This document shows positions 55,200 through 64,000 of a stretch of 64,000 nt of DNA, one piece after another. This DNA comes from Dichetophora obliterata. Its lineage: Eukaryota; Arthropoda; Insecta; Diptera; Sciomyzidae. The notes under the pieces were generated by a model. That model did no database searches. It had not been told where the DNA came from and was given only the letters and a program-made list of their open reading frames with translations. The DNA lies in contig OY986436.1 of NCBI GenBank assembly GCA_963920525.1, positions 94,991,342-95,055,341 on the forward strand, given 5' to 3'. A program made the position numbers and the translations under genes. Within the stretch, counting starts at the first letter, position 1. Every line of letters starts with the position of its first letter.

Positions 55200-57466
55200 C
55201 TACAACCGTATGTCGGTCTTGGCCTCATCTAAGAATTTACGCCAGCCATTTCTGTCTTCCATTTGCTGGCGCCAGTTAGAAATTTCAAGCTTCGTCATAT
55301 TGTCCTCTACTTCGACTTTCCAACGAAGATGCGGTCGTCCTCTTCTGCGTTGACCGCCGCTGGGTACCGAATCGAATGTTTTCTTCACTGGAGCATCGTC
55401 TTTCATGCGCTGAACACGACCAAGCCAGCGAAGCCGCTCGATTTTAATGCGCTTGACTATGTCGATGTCAGCGTACAGCTCGAACAGTTCATCATTCCAC
55501 CATATGCGGTACTCGCCATTGACGCAGATTGGTCTGTAGATCTTACGAAGAATATTTCTCTCGAATGCTCCTAAAGTATTTTCATCTGAACTAAAGATAA
55601 AGTAGGACGGGCATAATGAGCGATTTATAGAGCTAGATTTTCGTTCGTCGAGAGAGGGCTCTGCTTCTCAATTGCCTACTGAGCCCAAAGTAACACCTGT
55701 TGGCAATAGTTACTCTTCGTTTGATCTCAATGCTGATGTCATTGGTTGAGTTTATGCTGGATCCCAGATTTCCCGGTTGTTATAATGTTAATCTAATCTA
55801 ATTTAATCTAATTTAATCTAATTAAATTCTTATTTAACTAAACTAAATGATTTTTGTACTATAAAAGAACATAGTTCTAAGTGTACTGATGTTAGCTTCT
55901 TTTTTTTTTATAAAATAAATAAAAAAAAAAAAAAAAAAAAAACGAAGTCCTTCACAACCTCGAAGGAGGTATTGTCAACTGTAACGTGGGTTCCAAAACG
56001 CTGGGACTGTTTGTTTGTTGACACCAAGTATTTCGTCTTATCTGCATTCACTGCCAGACCCATTCAACTTGACTCTCTTTCTAATCTGGAAAATGCTGCA
56101 CTGACTTCGCGCGTATTATGGCCATTGATATCGATGTCATCAGCATACGCAAGCAGCATAACACTCTTGTATAATATTGTGCCACTATGTCTCAGATCAG
56201 CAGCTCGGATAAACTTTTCCATCATTAGGTTGAAAAAGTCGCACGATAAGGAATCACCTTGCCTGAAACCTCGTTTGGTAATAAATGGTGGGGAGAGGTC
56301 CTTCCCGATTTTAACTGCGCTGCTGGTGTTGCTCAGTGTCATCCTGCAAAGTCGTATTAGTTTTGCAGGAATACCAAATTCAGACATGGTGGAGTACAGG
56401 TGCTTCCTTATTGGGCTGTCGAAGGCGGCTTTGTAGTCGATAAATAGATGGTGGGTGTTGACTTGTTTTTCTTGAGTCTTCTCCAAGATTTGTCGTAGCG
56501 TGAAAATCTGGTCGATGGTGGACTTTCCAGGTCTGAAGCCACTCTGATAAGGTCCGATCAGTTCGTTTACAATGGGCTTCAATCTTTCACATAAAACGCT
56601 CGACAGGACCTTATAAGCGATATTAAGAAGGCTTATCCCACGGTAATTGGCACAGATAGTGGGATCGCCTTTCTTGTGGACTGGGCAGAGCACACTGAGA
56701 TTCCAATCGTTCGGAATGCATTCTTCCGACCATATTCTGCATAGAAGCTCGTGAATGCATTTAAGTAGAGCTTCGCCTCCGTTCTTAAACAGCTCAGCAG
56801 GTAAGCTATCAGCTCCCTCGGCTTTTTTATTTTTAAGCCGAGCTATAGCTGTCAGAACTTCATCATAGTCGGGCAGCGGAACCTCGGCGCTGTCATCCGT
56901 AATTGGGGTTTCCGGGATATCATCTCTATTGGCGGGATTGTTAACAGCGTCGCCATTTAGAAGCTTAGAGAAGTGTTCCCTCCATAACGTCAGTGTACTC
57001 TGAACATCTGTCACTAGATTCCCGTTTTCATCCTTGCAGGAAGAGGCCCCGGTCTTAAAACCATCGGCAAGGCGTCTTATTTTTTCGAAAAATTTTCGGG
57101 CCTCATTCCTGTCACCATACATCTCAATCTTCTCCTGCTCGCGCTTTTCTGCCTCTCTTTTTTCCGCCTGAAAATATGTTTCTCTTCCCTCCTCTTTTCT
57201 TTGTATCGCTCTTTAGCAGCGCGCGTTACAAGCGACTGCAGGGTGGCTTTGTAGGCGGCGTCTTTATCTGCAATTGCATGGCGACACTCCTGGTCGTACC
57301 ACTGGTTTCGGCAGGGGCGGTGGTAGCCAATCACCTCTTCAGCAGCCGCACACATGGAGTTGGAAATGTGTGTCCACTGCGCGCATATATCATCGATTGG
57401 AGGAGTGCTTTGAAGCAGGAGTGAGAGTTGTGACGTGGGTCTATATCGCGAAAACAACGGTTGCAA
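55200..57466 (-). pseudogene. RTE endonuclease-RT polyprotein, broken
   Basis: 57466-57077: linker with WTHISNSMCAAAEEVIGY, NQWYDQECRHAI and a basic KRREEKHIFRRKKERQK stretch. 57122-56064: RT in a separate frame with ANYRGISLLNIAYK, YQSGFRPGKST, LFIDYKAAFDSP (first Asp), GFRQGDSLS and the YADDID catalytic box near residue 330. After the inserted sequence, 55574-55200 contains the C-terminal WLGHVQRM-, GRPHLRWK- and NWRQQMEDRNGW-type segments. At least two frame breaks and one insertion make it dead. Confidence 0.85.
55770..55939 (+). mobile_element. Short poly(A)-tailed retro-insertion inside RTE
   Basis: Compared with the RTE copy at 15900-15960, ~170 bp are inserted between CCCAGAT and AAACGAAGTCC. 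The insert starts TTCCCGGTTG, contains tandem TAATCTAATT-type decamers (about 55787-55830), an AATAAA-like ATAAAATAAATAAA and ends in a run of about 23 A. It looks like the 3' end of a poly(A) LINE, severely truncated, or a processed transcript. Confidence 0.75.
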
Positions 57467-57520
57467 ATCGGTGGCTTAATCTGCAAACTGGCTAACTCCA
57501 CCGCATTCGTTTTATGGATA

Positions 57521-59958
57521 CAATTATAGACGGAACCAAAAAGTAAATTAACAAATACTTTATAATTTTCTTCTTGGTTTTGTCTACTTTTTTTTCTTCT
57601 ATTTATTTAAATGCAGTTTAATTTTCACCACATACCTTACTCAGTACAATCCAGCAAATTCGTATCATAACTGAGAAATAGAAACGTAGCCAGGAGGTTT
57701 GCGGATTAAGCCATCGATATGGATTGCCAAGTCAGGACTTGGTACATTTTTTTTATTTGTCTGCTGATGCAGAGAAGGGCTTGGCTGGTCGTAAATGTTC
57801 TAGGTGTTTGGCGTTGCAATGGGTTTATTAGTAGTTAATTTTAGATTTAATATCTTTCATAATCTTTGATAATGTAGGAAAGAGCGATTGCTTGTTGGTG
57901 GCTTTGCGGCTGCAGTATTATGTGTGAATGTAAAGATGACTGGTTATATGGGTGAATGTAGATGTAGCTGAAAAGACATGAAGGTTAGTAAAGCGGCCAA
58001 TTCCTGATACTTACTCTGTTTGCGTTTGTTCTTATCCTTGCAAAAAATGTATTTTTAATGTATTTGGTGGTTTAATTAGTTTTTATTTTGTTTATTTGAT
58101 GTTGAATTCCGGCACATGCTGATATTGCATGCAAATAAATCAAATTATAAAGCGAAAGTGACAGATGGAAATATGTAATGGAAAATGAGAGAGTGAGTGA
58201 GTGTTATGGGAATGAGAAGATAACCCATTCACAATAGGTTTTTCACTAGTTTGAGTTGTTTTCATGTAAAGAATGTGTTCCAATCTTTGTGGTGGTTGTT
58301 GTATGCAATAAGTTTGAGTGTTTTTGGACTAAGCTTGGATGTTGTTCTGAGTGTTTTCTTGGCATATGGCTCGGATAAAGAGGTTTGTGTCTTGGGGTCT
58401 CATTCTTGTGACTCAGTATTTTGAGTTATGGTTGCTTAAGCTAATTGAGTACAGAACAGAGTAACGCACTCAACCGAAATTTTATGTGTGGGTGGACGAA
58501 CTGATCGACAAATTCGAGTTGATTTGACTGTTAGGATTAGAGTATTAAGTCTACCAGACCAGACAGCAAATGATAATCAAGTAGCTAAGTATAGCAAGTG
58601 TACAAAAAAAAAAGAAGTTTAAAGCTTAATTTTTTGGTGCATTAAAGTCAATACCCAAAGTGTGCAGTAAATTCTGGCAAAGTTGCATATAAAGTGATAA
58701 AAAAAATGAGACAAGAAAAAATAAAAAAAAATGTGATCTGTAAATCGGCGTTTTTTTAACAGGACCAGAACGGCTTTTGCATTCCTGCAATTTATTTATA
58801 TACATTGTATATAAGTAAATATAACTGCTTAGGCCCTTGCCCGGCGGGAGGAAATAATTATACAGGGCCTAAGTGAATTAAAAGTTTTTTTAAGTGAATT
58901 AAATGCAAAGTTAAAAGTTTTTAGAGGTAAAGTGTTAAAGCGAGAAATCACGAACGTAAAGGACCACCCTAACAAAACTGACTCAAACAGTAAGAGAGCA
59001 GTATTTTTCAACAGAACAGCTGATTGCCATCGGAAAAAGCAGCTAAATTACATAAGGTCAACGACCTAAAGCCACTGGCGACAAAAAGTAATAGAAAATA
59101 AAAAAACAAACGGCTGCTTTGTTTTACATATGTACATTGTTGACCGCAGTACAATAACATAGGCAAATTCATATGTAGAGTGCGCTGCACGGTGCATGTA
59201 ACCTCCTCTAACTTAAATTTAATTTTTTTCTGATTTTTTTTGTTAACTTAGAATTTAATCTACTCTTTTCTATTTTGATGTATACTCATAGATATTTTTC
59301 ATTTTTTTATATATTTCTGAATTTTTTTTTAATTTAATGAACGACTAATTGGTTTTTTTCATTTAAGCTATTAATTTTTAAATTTAACCCTTTTATTAAT
59401 TTTATTAATTAGTGCATATGAATTGAATTTTATAGTATAGTATAAAGAAAAAGAAAACTGTTTTGTTAGAAAAGAAAAAAAAAACAGAATAAGGCTATCA
59501 CTTTTCGAGCAAAATACACTGTACAACATGAATGCTGGCGCCATCATCTGCATGCTGTAAAAACTGGTGAGTTTTTTTATCTTTTTTTATATTTCAATCA
59601 ATATTTATGTAGTTTTGTTTTTTTAACACAAATACTTGTTTCAGAGATTCTAAAAAAAGCAGTTTTTCTTTGGCTATTAATTTTTATTTAGCAATTTAAC
59701 TTTAAAATTTTTAACGTTTGTTTGAAATTTTTCTTGCGGTTAGTTTAAAAATTAGCTTACTAGTAACTGGTAACAATAAAAGCATCTTAAGTAAGAATTT
59801 TAAATATGTATAGACAATAAAGTGAATCAGTATAAATACATATGCGGAATTCTTTTCTTATTATTCTCTTCTTAAGATTTTAACTTAGCACTATGAGTTG
59901 CTAAATCTCTGGCTGGCTGGTGTGAAACGTAAGTAGTTTCCGGTGAAGTATGTTGTGT
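57521..59958. other. 2.4 kb without recognisable genes or repeats
   Basis: Less AT-extreme than other spacers, with GT-rich stretches near 57750-58330. A small hairpin, CTTAGGCCC / GGGCCTAAG, lies at 58829-58872. AAGTGAATTAAA is duplicated near 58872-58905. No frame over about 60 codons looks coding. Confidence 0.35.

Positions 59959-64000
<4,042 letters not shown>

Larger units (their letters stand above)
55173..57520 (-). mobile_element. RTE-type LINE, 5'-truncated, longest copy in the window
   Basis: 3' end at the left: stop of an EAKTDIRL terminus, then a tail of ACTT/TAAG repeats at 55173-55191, the same as in the two plus-strand copies. Its 5' limit is near 57520, before the endonuclease, so about the first third of the element is missing. 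A poly(A)-tailed insertion splits it at 55770-55939. Clade from the RT signatures: NYRGISLL, SGFRPGKSTIDQIFTLRQIL, FIDYKAAFD, GFRQGDSLSCDFFN. Confidence 0.88.

Overview
This is an AT-rich piece of insect nuclear genome, made almost entirely of transposable elements inserted into one another. Short polyadenylated or simple-tailed LINE copies, a Transib transposase, Tc1/mariner elements, Helitrons and one 55-base GT-AG intron all fit an insect, most likely a dipteran; a tephritid-type fly is a guess from element content only. No intact host gene, rRNA gene or CRISPR array is present. The only host-like coding material is a set of broken exons at 43.7 and 52.6-53.4 kb that I cannot name.

Layout. 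0-6 kb: a foldback element (602-5188) whose left arm is split by a 2.27-kb Helitron (739-3003); the intact right arm preserves the empty site and proves the Helitron ends. 6-12.5 kb: small inverted-repeat elements and a dead Tc1 element with nested direct repeats in its ends (8480-9846). 12.6-26.65 kb: a dead Gypsy-class LTR retrotransposon on the minus strand, with both LTRs, TSD GTAT, primer binding site and polypurine tract. It is loaded with later insertions: an RTE 3' fragment, a TA-flanked MITE, an RTE copy, a 4.25-kb CR1/Jockey-group LINE inside gag, a TAA-flanked MITE and a MITE inside the 5' LTR. 28.5-30.8 kb: a mariner-superfamily element of probable DD41D type with roughly 370-bp terminal inverted repeats. 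30.8-34.7 kb: two head-to-tail Helitrons on the minus strand, the second nearly identical to the one at 739-3003 but inverted. 35.9-38.2 kb: a Transib (RAG1-related) transposase with a long open catalytic region and a decayed N-terminus. 38.3-43.1 kb: Helitron-derived tandem sequence split by a 1.3-kb palindromic hAT-type element.

43.6-53.4 kb is the most layered region: a broken host-like gene holds a 174-bp MITE; an 8.6-kb hAT element is inserted in the terminal repeat of that MITE (8-bp TSD GTTCACAT); and the hAT element itself carries a second 1.5-kb palindrome, another MITE and a tRNA-like sequence. 55.2-57.5 kb: the longest RTE copy, minus strand, holding a poly(A)-tailed insertion. 57.5-59.95 kb has nothing recognisable. 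59.96 kb to the window end is an almost pure AAT trinucleotide repeat of at least 4 kb.

No genes here work together as a pathway. The biological content is a record of insertion order, several exact target-site duplications, one Transib transposase, and very long self-complementary DNA that could feed small-RNA pathways if transcribed.
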